DNA of 64,000 bases, from positions 3,132 through 67,131 of the forward strand of contig JAHBMJ010001140.1 in the NCBI GenBank assembly GCA_018398765.1, written 5' to 3'. Source of the DNA: Chromera velia. Taxonomy: Eukaryota; Sar; Chromeraceae. A program made the position numbers and the translations under genes. Positions 1-12,519 of this stretch are shown here, one piece after another (position 1 is the first letter of the stretch; every line of letters begins with the position of its first letter). The notes beneath the pieces are model-generated. The model worked only from the letters and a program-made list of their open reading frames with translations, made no database searches and was not told the origin of the DNA.

Positions 1-199
1 GAAGGTTTGTCACAGTCCATCCCCGCCATAAAAAGCCCCGCCAGATCATGGTGACACTACCTTTGAACAAGAATTTCTCATGAACTAGAAAGCATGAATA
101 GCCCGCCACCATAGAAATCAAATCTCCAGTATGTTCTATATTTATAACTTTTATGTAGTATAAGTCTAAACTATCATCCTAACTAGTTAGAAAGCCCGC

Positions 200-2450
200 C
201 AAACTAGGGGTACTTATAATGTTCATCCTAGTGCTACCTCCTAGAGTGATAGGAGCAGAAGGACTCAAAACTTGTGGTCAGTGCCCCGAGATGGGAGGAA
301 GCCCTGAGAATGAAGACGTGCCAATGGAAATGAAAGAGGAGGAAAATGAAACACGGGTCCGTCCAAGGTTGTTTGTGTTTTCAGGTCGAATGGCTGGTGT
401 ACCTGTCAGAGTTTTGGTTGATTTGGGTGCAGATGATATTTACCTTGACCATCGTTTTGCCCATACCCACCATCTCCGTGTGTGCAAATTGAGACGACCC
501 GTCAACTTGCATGGTGCCCTCAAGTCCTCGAAGACTCGGTCGGTCTGTGAGTGTGCACCCACAATCACTGTCACAATGCTGATCAACATTCAGGGGTATC
601 AAGAGACAGTGGGTACAATGTTGGCCAATCTGGATGAGTATGATTTGATCTTGGAAACAAAATGGGGTCATGCCTATGAGCCTGAACTGCAGTGGTCATC
701 TCAAAGTCTGTGTTTTTAGTTCAGAGGGAAATTGATTTATTGGGTTCCAGATATGGAGTTGGAGGAAGAGGACGAGGAACAAACATTCAGCACTCTTCCT
801 CTTCTCTCTTCTATACAAGCAAAACGGGTGATCCGGAAAGGAGCTATCTGCCATCTAGTTAGACTGCAGACAGAAATCCCTTTCGGTGAGTCTACTGGGG
901 TTGCCTACAGGGTTCACGGATTGCATGAAGTCAGTGAAGACGGGAGGAGAAAGAATGCTGGGGAGAATGGAAAGGGACTTAGGGGTAGTGAGGCAATGAA
1001 TGATGATTTTCTCTCTTCTCTTCCTTCTGATTATCCTGTTCTCTCTTCGCCTGAATTGACTAAGGTTCGTGAGTTACACACTGTACCTGAAGAAATCGAC
1101 CGTGCCGATTGACGTGAAGAGAATTATGGCAGACAATGCATCTCTCTTTCTTGATTCCTTGACAGGGTTGCCGCCGTCCCGGGGGGAAGGACTTGACTTT
1201 AAGATAGATCTTGAATCAGGACACCCGCCTCCAGCTCGCCCACCCTATCGTCTCTCTTTGGGTGAGCTAGATGAATTGAGGAAACAAGTTGATACATATT
1301 TGAAGCAAAGATTCATTTGACCGTCTTGTTCTCCTTTTGCAGCACCAGTTTTGTTTGTGGCAAAGAAGGATGGGACAATGAGGATGTGTTGTGACTATAT
1401 GGGATTTAATTTAAATAGAATCACAGTGAAGGACAAGCATCTATTACCTCATCCTCAAGATTTGATCGATAGGCTGTATGAGGCAAAATTTTTCATGGCT
1501 CTTGATCTTTGGCAGTACTACCATCAGATGAGAATAAGAGAGAAAGACGTGCCCAAAACAGCCTTCACGACGACTCGGAGGTATGGGAATTATGAATGGC
1601 TGGTGGTCTCTTTTGGATTAACGAATGCCCCTCCGGCAGTCATGCGATTGATTCAGTATGTGTTGAGGGAGTGCCTTGATCGGTATGTATTTGTATTTTT
1701 GGATGATATTCTACTTATTCGAAGACGAGAGAGGAATATGAACGGTATGTCTCTCGTATTCTTTTTCTTCTCAGACAGGCAAATCTGTTTGCAAAGCTGT
1801 CGAAGTATCATTTTTTTAAAGAGAGGTAACATTCTTGGGGCTGAGGATCTCAGAGAAAGGAGTGAGGCCAGAGACAAAGAAAACAGATTCTGAAGAGATA
1901 GAAAACTGGCCAGTGCCCAAAAATGTGAGTGAGTTGCATTCTTTTCTTGGTTTGGCTTCTTGGGTGAGACGTTTTGTGTTTGAATTCAGCAAGAAGGCTG
2001 CGCCTCTTTATCGCTTGCTGAAAAAGACGGTGAAGTTTGAGTGGAAAGAAGAGCAGCAGGAGAGTTTTGAGGCAGTCAAAGAAGCAGTCAAGCAGGTGAC
2101 TAAATTGTACATTCCTGATCCTACTTGTCTATTCAAAATTTTTGCTGATGCATGTGAAAAGACTGTGACTGTTACTGCTGTGCTCATGCAGAAGGATCCA
2201 CATGTCGGGATCCTTCGGCCGTGTGCATTTGCTTCGAGAACAAACCCTCCACCTGCAGTTAGACTTCCGAGGTTCGAGGGCCCTGAGTACGAGGTAGATA
2301 GAATTTTGGACAGCAAGAGAATTTCAGGGAAGCAGCATTATTTAGTCAAATGGAAAGGGTTTGGAGTGAAGGATGCTTTGTGGGAGCCAGCAAAGAATCT
2401 TAAGAGAGCAAAAGAAAGGATCGCTGATTTCAAAAGGAAAGAAAAATGAC
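200..2450 (+). mobile_element. Ty3/gypsy chromovirus fossil (broken)
   Basis: This is a remnant of an LTR retrotransposon of the Ty3/gypsy chromovirus group. Parts seen in order are a retropepsin-like aspartic protease region (motif like VLVDLGAD, about 410-440), the linker that precedes reverse transcriptase, a reverse transcriptase core (VAKKDGTMRMC, about 1355; FLDDILL, about 1697), an RNase H-like start (about 1960-2200) and a C-terminal chromodomain (YLVKWKGF, about 2340). The chromodomain marks the chromovirus branch, whose members direct integration to chromatin. I found no LTR pair in the window, so the ends are approximate and the 5' end may lie outside. The copy is broken, with several breaks, and looks old rather than recent. 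Confidence 0.85.
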
Positions 2451-3877
2451 AGACGGGCAGTGTGAGGGAGGAAAGGCATAGGGCGAGAGACAATGTATGA
2501 TGATGACTCGATCACTCGAGGGCATGCTAGATAGGCGCTTGATGAGAAGATAGATAGGCATGAGAATTGATTGTTCGATCGCTCGATGGATATATGATTA
2601 ATATATCAGTTTTCAGAGCTAAGTGTGGACGTTGGCTTGAAAGGCGGGTAAGTGTGAGGGGCATTCCACCTAATAAGAAGACTGAGTAATAAAGGGCTGG
2701 CAAGCGTCAGGCAGATGTGGGCCAGACAGGGGACCCGGACCACATAGCGTGCATGGATGTATCACAAAGCCGCGCATTGTAAAGTCGGGCATGCTTTCAT
2801 TAAGTGATTTTGGTGAAGTGCATGCTTGACGTGTCTGCTTGACGTTATCACTAAGAATGTTCGAGATTGACATTAACTGCTAGACCAAACCAACCGATGT
2901 CTGTCAGACTTTAACCACCTGTATCTAATAGTACTAAGACTCCCGTAAAACAGCTTACAAGCACCATCTCCGGGTCATCTGAATAGAATTTTCTAGTTTC
3001 ACTTTTACTAAATCTTTTAGATTCAAAGAATCAAGCTGGTATAATCAAATCAATCGTTATCTTGAGTCAATCAAAATAAACAAAAAATTATATCATGCAA
3101 CTGAAAAATACTTAAAAATAAATTGAAACCCTATTCCGTGTTCTTCTAGATTCAGCTAGCTAAGAGTAAAAACCGAATGTATTAATTTCATCAATGCTGT
3201 TAAAGTTTAATAGTGAAGGTTAATTCAAGTTGATTGAAATGAATTCTTTCTAAAGGTAAATCAATTCGGTTCAAATTCAATTCTGTCAATCCAAAGTTAA
3301 ATCTTTAACCAATTCTCTTTTTTGTTTTTTATACGATCATTTTAAACACATATATCAGGAAAACACCCATTGTCCAAAGTAATTACAGCTACTAACAGCT
3401 ACTAATACAACTTTTACAACTTAGTTTGCACTTTATCTTTGTAAATCTAGAAAAATCTACGGAAAAGATCACACCAAAAAAGGAACTGAACCAAACTGAC
3501 ACTTAATTTTTAGAATTGAGGCAATGGATCGAGAAAAATAGACCATCTATCAACATTCCCATTTATTCCCATTAATTACAAGTTCACTGAAGTTTTCGCA
3601 CACATGCTAGCGTGAATCAACCTTATCAATCACTGCTGCGACAAAGAAAGAAGAGACAGGAAGGAGGGAGGGGGAGGTGAGCAGAACAGGAGTTGCTTGC
3701 CTGCCTGCATGTGTGTGGGGAGGTCGGGGTCCTTTGAGAGTGTCGATCGAGTGCGTCACTGCACTTGGACACTCTCGATCGACACCTCCTCAAGTTAATT
3801 TTCCTGCATGCCTATCGGGTGGGTGCATACGAGAGCTAGACTCGTGTGGCTGACTGCCTGACCTAGCCAGACGGCAC
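2451..3877. other. Non-coding, AT-rich spacer
   Basis: No convincing gene. The left part (2451-2950) may be a tail of the neighbouring retroelement. 3000-3620 is AT-rich with many short AATTC- and TCAA-type words. A strong inverted repeat lies at 3736-3785 and is listed separately. Confidence 0.6.
3736..3785. repeat. Overlapping inverted repeats (two competing stems)
   Basis: GTGTCGATCGAG (3740-3751) is matched by its exact complement CTCGATCGACAC (3774-3785). A second arm pair, GAGAGTGTC (3736-3744) and GACACTCTC (3768-3776), overlaps the first on both sides. Only one stem can form at a time. The core CGATCG is itself palindromic. The function is unknown. Confidence 0.75.
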
Positions 3878-6346
3878 CTAAGCACTTCCCCCACTCTTGA
3901 CTTTTTTTGCGAATCGGACGAGTGCGAAGTTGGTCTCGTCATCGATTTTCTTCACCACCGCGCTCACTGCCTCAACAATTTTGGAGAGGACGGGAACGTT
4001 CCAGGTCTTCTCTAGGGGGTCTAGATTTTCGGGAGGCTGTACGGGGGGCCCTCCAATGAGAAGGAGGCTGCCTTCACAGGAGGGGGTCGGGAGGAGACAG
4101 TCAAGGAAACGGGGTCGGTCGAGCCAGGGAGACTGACAATTCTCAGTGAGGGGGGTGGGGATAGACTCACCGGGGGGAAGGCCACCTAGAATCAACCACT
4201 TGTGGAAGGCGTCTCGGGTCTCCACAATCGCTTTCTTCCATGCCTCTCGTTTTCTTGCCTTCACCCTCGCCCCCTGCGCTCTTGCCTGCTCTGAGTACTA
4301 CAAGGGAGGGAGTTTGGGTATTTCGTGACCCCCCTCGATGAGACCAGCTACTCTGGGAAAGTCTCTCTTTCTGAGTCAGAGAGCTTTATCAAGAGAAAAG
4401 GTGTTACCCAACATGGTGGCCATTCTCTTCAGGAGATCCCGAAAGGCACTCTCCCCCTTTCTCTCTGACCCCTAAGAACCGATCACCCTGCCCTCTGCCG
4501 AGAGAGAGAGGGGTTCTGCTAGGGCAAGCAGAACGGTCCCATGGAATCTAATCACCCTTCGGAGATGAAACCGCAGCATCTCAAACAACGCCCTCATTCC
4601 CTCCACGCGTCACACGTTTCTGCCAATTGTGGTACGACAAAGTCGTCACACAAAACCTGTACTCATTCAAACACCCCGACAGAACTAAACACCCCGACAA
4701 AACTGTACACGCCCTGTCGAGGCAAAACCTCTCAGGAGGCAATCGGCTCAAAACCTCCTCCGCCTTCCAGTCTTTCATTGCTACCCCCTCAAACAGCGGA
4801 CCGGTAAGGAGCTCATGGAACTCTCTCGCCGACTCCTTCTCAAAGTCCGCGTATGTTCTGCTTTTGATCAGTCGGGCTATCTGAGGACAACACTTCGCTC
4901 CCATCAGATAGAGCAAAATGCCCATTGGGCACGTCCCATCCCCCCACCTTGCAGTGACCGGCCACGTCTGCCACTTTGGAGCCAGAGTGAGTCTCCTAGT
5001 CATATCGGCTTTGTCAAGCAGACAAGCACAGCCAAAATAAGTATTGCGAAACTTATACCCATTCCACACAATACCGGTACTCCATAAAGAGGCCAAAATC
5101 GAGTTCACTATCCGAATATTTCCCCCCTTTACTGCCCACACGAGCCCGAGACATCCTTTCGTTTCCAACCACCCCGGCCAAACTAAGCCCTCAGGCATCT
5201 GATTCAGAGGGAGCCTGGCAGCAGCCAGGATCAAAGGGTGGCCGCCGACTTGATCGACAACCCTCGAATCCCCCCACCTCTCTCTCACCTGCTCTGCTGG
5301 TCCCTTCAGTTCTTCGAGCACAAACGGGTCGAAAGTCTCCAATCTCAACAGTTTGTGAAGGGGGGTCTCACTGTGATCGTTCTATTTTGGTTTTACCCCC
5401 AATTCAATGAGACGGGAAACGAGACGGCGCTCGTCACGGCCGTCATAACGCTCGAAAGCAGGCTTTATCCCCGCCCCCTTCTTCCATCTCCACACCATTC
5501 GGTACATCAACCCGTCTCCCTCCCCGTCAGCTGCTAGCAATGCAACCTTCACCCCCCCCTCGGAAGAATCAATAAAATCCTAGCTCCAGCCCCCCCAGCC
5601 TCCCATACCGCATGGGAACTCTGTGAAGGGCCCAGAAAAGAAGGGAAACAGAACCGTCGGGTGCGCTGGGCACCTCGTCGGATGCAGCGAGGCCCAGTCG
5701 GTTGTGCACACGTGCATCTGTACTGACTCCGGCTGCCAAGAGCTCTCGGACCGCGTTCGCATTTCCTGAGAGAAGGGCGAGGGCGATGGGAGGAAAGCCG
5801 TCGTCAGAGAGGATAGACAGATCGATCGGCACCTGCCTGACAGTGTATGATCACACGAAGAATCTCTGTATCAGCACCTCCCATGTCCTTCTCGCACATG
5901 TAGTGGAGAAGTGTCCTTCCATTAATTTTTGCATTCATGTCAACATAGTGATTCTGCATGAGCTTTCGGACAGCCCCCAATTCCCTGCATAGACAGGCAG
6001 CCACGAGCCCTGAGAGCTCAGGCCAGACGGGGATGCTTTTTACACCGGGGCCGCGGGGCATATCCTCCAAGAGGACACGAGACCACAAAGTAAGGAGGTG
6101 CGGGGAGTTCTTTATCTCGAGCCAAATACGCCTAGCAAACCATTCTGCCGAGTGCTCACACGAAAATACCAAGAACGAATTGGAAGAGATGCCGCCACTA
6201 ATGGTAGAATCAATTTCAGACTCTTTGCCCAAAGCACAGGAGCGGATAAAACCACGAAGATTGAACGCCCCCGTCGTTCCATTTTCTACTTTCACGCTCT
6301 GCCCATTGCTCCCCTCCTTCAACTGTGGTTCGGGCTTTGGTGCTAT
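3878..6346 (-). pseudogene. Ankyrin-repeat protein, decayed host gene
   Basis: On the minus strand the translated pieces read as successive ankyrin repeats. The order is GRTLLHYMCEKD (about 5880), DDGFPPIALALLSGNANAV then ELLAAG (about 5740-5810), RRLVSRLIELGVKPK (about 5390-5430), SETPLHKLL (about 5360) and GGHPLILAAA (about 5240). A basic C-terminal part ends at 3878. The reading frame shifts near 5832 and again near 5570. A TAG interrupts an otherwise perfect repeat at 5382-5384. The first piece has no in-frame ATG. No GT-AG intron of sensible length restores these points, so a pseudogene is the simplest reading. 4265-4580 contains no clear coding; a TTGTAG acceptor-like site precedes the last piece (3878-4264), which could be a separate exon. 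Sequencing error at each site is the alternative. Confidence 0.65.
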
Positions 6347-8263
6347 GGTCTGAAGGCTTTGGTGCCATGCAGTATCTCATGAGGATTTAATAATGCAGGT
6401 CAGCATCAGAAAAACTTGCCGATACCAATATGCTTCGACCTGCTCAGCAGACTGTTCCTTAAAAACAGAACAAGCGAGAGGGCGGTGCCGACTAAGAGAT
6501 ATCGCATCACTGCCATGATATGCCAAACAGAGTAACAGTACAAGGACGGTTCAACAATCGAATCATTTCAATCTATGGAATAGTTTTTCAATGTTCGACA
6601 ACTTCGGGGAGACGGATGGGGGGGTACATGGGGGTATAATTCAAAATTTTTCTTGGGTTCGTGATAGGCTCGTGGACAAAATGCATGTTTTTCCTGGCGG
6701 GGGAGCCCAGGGGGGCCCGGCGCGCACGAAAAAAAAGGGGGGGGGCCGGGCTACGCGGGCTTCTACTATACTTACTGTGGGCCAGGGAATCCCGCAAATC
6801 CGCTGGGGGGGCAGTTCCTTCCCAAAACGTCATCTCTGTAGCCGCTCGCACGGAGCTCGCGCAGGGGATTGTGGGCTAGGGAATCCCGCAAATCCGCTGG
6901 GGGGGCACTTCCTTCTCAAAACGCCATCTCCGTAGCCGCTCACATGGAGCTCGCATAGGGGGTGCAGGGGCCCTGGAAAGCCACCGCCAAAAATGGTCCC
7001 ACAAGCGAAAAAAACGCGCCGTCTACATTTTGTGACACAAACCACGCGCCCCAACCATGCACGCATGACTAGCCCCGGAAAGACTACCGTCAAAAATGAT
7101 CCCGTAAACGAAAAATTAACCAAACGCTATGGGTAACTCCTCCGGAGTGAGTGCCTTGCGCGCACCGCGCCATATGACTCGCGCCCGTGAAAAAGGTGGG
7201 TGCCTTGGAATTGAAATTATCTGGCTGGGGACATTTGACGGGCTATAAATATTGGACAGGCCAGGGATTTTTGGTAAGCCTGCCAGCCAAGCTCACTAAC
7301 CAGCCTGCGTCAGGCTTTTTTAACAGGTCATGTACACGCTATTTTGACGGGACTAACGGCCGTGGTATGCTGGGACGTGCTATGCATCCACGAACCCTAA
7401 AAAATTTTTTCAGCAAACCAAAGATATTTGACGGGCCTGGTGATCTTCACCGGCTTACTTTTTTGACAGGCCAGGCTAGTCATACATTTAATTTTGACTG
7501 ACCGATATATAGGTGCACAGTTACAGAGCCGCTCGCTCCGCTCGTAACTTCATAGGCCCCGAAGGGCATACGAATGAATTACAGCTCCGCCCTCCGCGGG
7601 GCCATGCATGCGTCAGTGTGGAACCCAGGCAGGGGTCGCTGCACGCAGTTGTGACTCTGTGAGGGGCATGCCGGGGCCTGTGTGCACATGCGCGGGCGTC
7701 GCCTATTAATTAATATTATAGCTCAGGTGTCGGAGGAAAGGAGTCGCGGGGGATTAAGTGCCCCCCGGGCGGAGAGCTCCGTGCGAACATGTTTCAAGCC
7801 TCGCTCCGCCCTCCGGGGCCATGGACTCAATATATATGCATGCATGCCATTGCATGGCTCAATCAGAACCGAGAAACTCATTGTCTTTGCCAAAATGACC
7901 TACACGCTATCATACCTCCTCTCCTCGTGCCGCCAGAACACATCCGAGAATTGCTTCTTCCAACCGTAACAGCGATGCGCAACGCAGACGCTCTGCATGA
8001 TGTACACAGGTATCAGTAGATTTTCTGTGCATGTCTCTGGATGAATGAGGCGCATGCATCAAAGAACTGAGCTACTGAAACCCCAAAAGGAAGCAGCGCA
8101 TACGCGGTAAAGTCATTCGCGGCAAGTGGGACTGGCTGCGTTTACCCAGTGTGCATGAGCGCCTTTGAGGAGTACTTCAATGGAACCGCTGGCATATTCC
8201 GCGACCTCCAAACTCCCTCCTTATCCTCAATTTCGAGTTTGACTCCTCTTTCGGACCAAAGAC
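6347..8263. other. Spacer with local repeats
   Basis: No supported gene. It holds a 94-bp tandem duplication (6777-6962). At 7220-7505 the word TTTGACGGG or TTTGACAGGCC recurs at irregular spacing (about 7230, 7252, 7333, 7428, 7462, 7490). 7510-7850 is a GC-richer stretch with ATGCATGC runs. Open frames here are short and compositionally odd. Confidence 0.55.
6777..6962. repeat. 94-bp tandem duplication
   Basis: Two adjacent copies begin GTGGGCCAGGGAATCCCGC (6777) and GTGGGCTAGGGAATCCCGC (6871). Both continue through AAATCCGCTGGGGGGGCA and a GTAGCCGCTC block. They differ at a handful of positions, so the duplication is not brand new. Confidence 0.85.
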
Positions 8264-9382
8264 ATGCAAACTCAGTTTCAATGTACGATGTTGCGTGTGC
8301 ACGCACAAACGTTCCATCGCTACGCTTTCCCTCGATTTCTATCCGGCACTCGTAGATCTTTGGAAACGCGCGCATCCTCCGCATCTCCCGTTTCGTTCCT
8401 TCACCATGAGTTCAGCCCAACTCAGCAACACTTCCTCTTTGTTCCTATGTTTGTCCGAGATCTGGTTGAGCGTGCGGCACCTGTCCTTGCCGACTCCCTC
8501 ACCCAAGATGTACCAATTGTAAGAAGCCTTGGGGTTCCCAGACGAACACTTGAGGAGGCAATGATGGGCTATGCCGACCCTGTGCGTGAAAACCAAAACC
8601 GAGGACAGCCGTTCCTGTCCTTTGCTGTCTTTGATGCCACCGTCGCCTGCTCTCCTGCGTGGGATTCCCCCCATGGGCCTCCCTGGGCAGACTTGCCTCT
8701 GGTTGCCGCGTTCATCTCCATTGGCAGTGACTTGACCGTCGGGGGAGCTCCGCAGGGGTACAGCGCTCAGTGTAGAGGACCAGGGAGGGACCGGTTGAGG
8801 GTCATGGACAGGATGCTGCAGGAATTGGACTTTGTCGCCAGGGGACAGTTGAAGAATCCAGACAAGACGACCACCCTCCGTGCGGTGGTGAGTGGCGTGC
8901 TTCGAGAGTACCGAGGCTGTGCTCTGCACACTACCGCACGCATGCTGATTGGTAGAGCAGCTCTTGAGTATGGCTACAAGTCCATGCTGTCTCGAGCTGC
9001 AAGCCTCGGGGTCCAACTTTCGCTGCATAAACTCGGCAGCCAGGTGCGAGCCGAAGTCCCGTATTTGTCCTACCGGGACGTTCCGCGGCGCATCGATGAG
9101 GCACTCTCCATATCGGGCAAGCGGCTTCCGCCGTCTACAGAAGATCTTGAAACGCTGAACAAGTTGAATGCCGATGTGGGAGTGTGTGGACAGTTTCCGT
9201 TCAAAGATGCAAGAGCACTCTGGTGTCCGCCCGGAGACGCGAAAATGCAAGGCACAGCTCCAACGGAAATGCTTCAGATTCCAGCCCTCCGTCTGATGGA
9301 GCTTGATCTTGTTGACTTTGTGAATCGACTCCCATCGACTCTTGACCGTGTCAGATTGCACCGTTGGCAGCCGCCTGTATGA
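8264..9382 (+). CDS. Hypothetical protein, 372 residues, unrecognised
   Basis: A single uninterrupted frame starts at ATG 8264; a second Met lies at 8288. I do not recognise the family. The first 60 residues are rich in Arg, Ser and His and nearly free of acidic residues (HRYAFPRFLSGTRRSLETR), which would suit an organelle presequence but proves nothing. The rest is soluble-looking, with charged helical stretches (RDRLRVMDRMLQELDF; MLIGRAALEYGYKSMLSRAA). A 399-codon frame lies antisense over almost the same interval. I prefer the plus frame because its residue balance is protein-like, while the antisense frame is rich in His, Pro, Cys and Arg. No introns are needed, unlike most neighbours, so an element-derived gene is possible. 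Confidence 0.45.
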   Translation: MQTQFQCTMLRVHAQTFHRYAFPRFLSGTRRSLETRASSASPVSFLHHEFSPTQQHFLFVPMFVRDLVERAAPVLADSLTQDVPIVRSLGVPRRTLEEAMMGYADPVRENQNRGQPFLSFAVFDATVACSPAWDSPHGPPWADLPLVAAFISIGSDLTVGGAPQGYSAQCRGPGRDRLRVMDRMLQELDFVARGQLKNPDKTTTLRAVVSGVLREYRGCALHTTARMLIGRAALEYGYKSMLSRAASLGVQLSLHKLGSQVRAEVPYLSYRDVPRRIDEALSISGKRLPPSTEDLETLNKLNADVGVCGQFPFKDARALWCPPGDAKMQGTAPTEMLQIPALRLMELDLVDFVNRLPSTLDRVRLHRWQPPV

Positions 9383-10359
9383 GTCTGGGGGACTGTGGGC
9401 CCCGAATTGAATCGAAAACTGAAATTCAATGCAGACTTTCGTACGGCGCGGGGGAAATGCATCATCATTATGATTCAATAGTAAAGTTGTTTGTATTAGT
9501 CCGTTGGCGCTTTCAGATGCTTTCAGCCAGCGTTTCACTATATCTTTTATGTTATTAAAAGTTAGAGGTCACTCAGTGACACTCACATTTTTTAAATGTC
9601 TTTAAAAGATTTGAAACAAATGAAACGGCTTGCTCTACGGTATAGTATATACCCACTCTAGTCTAGCACTCTAGTACCCACTATTAATTTTTTATCTTTG
9701 AGTTGACCTACAAATTTGAAGATAAGTTAGAACTACATACATGGGCAATCTTCCTCTCACTTTCCCCTCCTTGCTAGACTCACCCCTCTGCAGCGCGACT
9801 TCCCGTCCTCCCGCCGTATGTTTGTCTTCCTCCTGTACAGCAAGTCGTCCTCCGGTGTTCCTTCCGTCTCTGCCCTTCCCCGTTCTGCCCTGTCGGTTAC
9901 GGATGGCTCGATCTTTTCTGTTTTACGCATGCTGACATACAACCCGATGGGCGGGCAAAGTGGGCTGCCTGTTGGTTGTTCTGATAGAAAGTTGTGCACC
10001 TATGAAGCCTGCTGCCGGTGTATAAATGATTTTATTCATCGGCTCTCTCTCTACCCCTGATGGACTGCCGAATAAGGCTTTTTGCAGTGCTTAGCATTAA
10101 TTCAATCAGACCGCTTCACTCGTTGTGACTCACCCTTTGCATCCGTCTCTTTTTCTAATCTGGGGGTTCGCAAGTTCATCACATCGCTCTTACGCTCCCA
10201 ACCCTTTCTCCTCTTTATGATTTCTCGTCATATTATAGTAAATGATTGATTAGATTAAGTTCGAATAACTGTCGTCCACTTAGGTTGTAGCTGGTATAAT
10301 TGAACAGACCCATGCATGTATGCACCGCCCGGGAGTTCTAACTCCACCTAGGGTTTGGC

Positions 10360-10392
<33 letters not shown>

Positions 10393-11695
10393 AGAATTTT
10401 AATGTTGTCTTTAAATTACTTTAAATTTGTTGAATTCATTCTTTCTCACTATGAGCTAATACATTGTTTTGTTAATTTTTTTAAAATCTGATTTTATTAT
10501 TTTTTTATGTTGTTTCTGTTTGTTGACGGTTGTTGAAACGATGTATTTGGGGCATGATCTAGGACATCATTAGACCTTAAAGGCCCCCAGTTGAGAAAGA
10601 TGACATCATAGAAAATAATGAAGCTGCATGGAATCCTTTAACTTCCTCTGATGGCCTTTGTTACTTGCTATAGGGATGACTTGGATGCATGGATTTAGGA
10701 GTATTTTTTACTCTCAAGTTGGGTGTAGTTGGGTGAGTCGATCATGTTGTAGTTGAGAGTGACTAGTCAACAATCAAAATTATATAAAACATATAAAATA
10801 TATATAAATTGTTTTAACCTCTCTAATCCTAATTTCAGGTACAGTTTCCTTTTGGTTCAAATTCCTGCACACAAGAATGTAGTAAATTGGGAGTGGAAGA
10901 AGAGAGAGAAGTGCAGTTGCGTAAACGTAGCTGGATGTGATGGCTGGGGTGCAGGCGGGTAGTGCGCTAGGTGGCGGGTGGCCATGAGCGCCCCGCGGGG
11001 TGAGATGGCTGCGTGCATGGTCTGACGGGGTATGACCCCGGAAAACAAAACGGGGGGCACTTACGAAACAGAAATAGCCTAGCGCATGCATGCATGTATG
11101 CACTGTCTTTCACCAAAAACCCGGCCCCGAAAGGCTGATTTGCGCTATGCGTGCGTCAGATGGGTTTTAGCTTTACCCCCGGGCTTTTTTCCCGAGGGGG
11201 GGGGGGGGGAGTCGGCGCCACCGCCCGCGTGGTCAACTGGCCGGCGTGCGTCAATCTAGTGCTGTTCTCATTTTTCTTGCTTTCCGGGGCCGTTCGCAAG
11301 CTTGCTTGCGTCAGATGCATTCATGCAATTTCATGCACGTGGGTAGACGGTGTATGCCGGTGCATGCGTAACCGCGAAAGAACGTTGTCTCATGATGTCT
11401 CATGACAGTGGGTTTGCGCGCCGGCCGCAGTTTTCAGGCATCATTGGACTGTTTGGAGATGAGATGCATGAAGTGAGGTGAATGGCTTCCTGGGTTACAA
11501 TCTGCCACTATCTTCAGGGTGAAACGGCTGGGGTTTGTGTGACACGTGGTTTTGAGGAACCCGTCTCCTCCCTTAGAGCTAAAAACAACACATCGTTTCG
11601 AGCTAGTCGTATACAGGTAGAGAGAGCTTCGAAGGCGACTGCCTGTCTCTTCAACTGAACTGCGGCGCTGGGTGGGGAAACTGAAAGAAAGCACG
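9383..11695. other. AT-rich spacer upstream of the fusion gene
   Basis: No gene supported. An AATC tetranucleotide array lies at 10361-10391. 10390-10860 is strongly AT-rich. 10960-11370 is GC-rich with ATGCATGC-type runs and a G-run at 11197-11210. The promoter of the downstream gene must lie in the last few hundred bases, but no TATA or other box is clear. Confidence 0.5.
10361..10391. repeat. (AATC)n microsatellite
   Basis: About seven and a half perfect AATC units. Confidence 0.95.
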
Positions 11696-12465
11696 ATGAT
11701 TAATTGGAAACTCTTAGGTCTTACAGCGCAAGGCTGCCTTCTCATTGCTCTCACTGTCAGTACCAAGACGAGCTCCTTTGTAAGACCGCCAAGTCCCCCC
11801 AGTCTTGTCCGCCTTAATAGGGACCGATTGAGCAGCCTCGCAACGGCTGGACAAACGGCAGAGGCTTTTGATGTGCACACAGTAAATGACCTGGACGGGC
11901 AGGGTGGAACTGTCGGTTCAAGTGGTTTTCTCAATCGACCTCAAGGCAAGAGCAAAGAGGTGGACAGGGGGGCAATTGCAGAAGTACAGCGGCTGCTTAA
12001 AGAGGGGGAGCTGCTGAAGGTGACAGCAGCAGTAACAGACGCACTCAAAGATCATTTCCGTCTCGGCTCTAGAGGAAGGAAGACTCGGCTCTTTCTGTCG
12101 GAAACTGAACTGTGAGCCGATCTCTGTCTCTGTCTCTGTCTGCTCGGCTGTCTCTGTCTCTGTGTCTCAACATCTGCCTTCGTTACTGTCTTTGTTTTCT
12201 ACCGTCTGTCCGTCCCTGGATCTGTGTCTCTCTTTCCGCCTGTGTGTCTCTCTCCGTCTGTGACTTTGTTCGGCCGCCGGTCACTTTCACGGTGTTCGTT
12301 TTTGTCTCTCTGACTGTCTCTTTTCCTATGCCACTTTTTCCGTGTCAGTGACTCTCGCATCTCTGTTTTTGTCCGTCTCTCTGTTCGTCTTTGCCACTGA
12401 GGTGATGCGACGCTGTCTCCATGCCTGTCACTGCCTCACTATCTCCGTCTCTGTCATGGTGTCTG

Positions 12466-12519
<54 letters not shown>

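Noticed and set aside
8339-9538. 399-codon open frame on the minus strand
   Set aside because: Antisense to the preferred plus-strand frame; composition rich in His, Cys, Pro and Arg without a protein-like pattern, and no intron or motif support.
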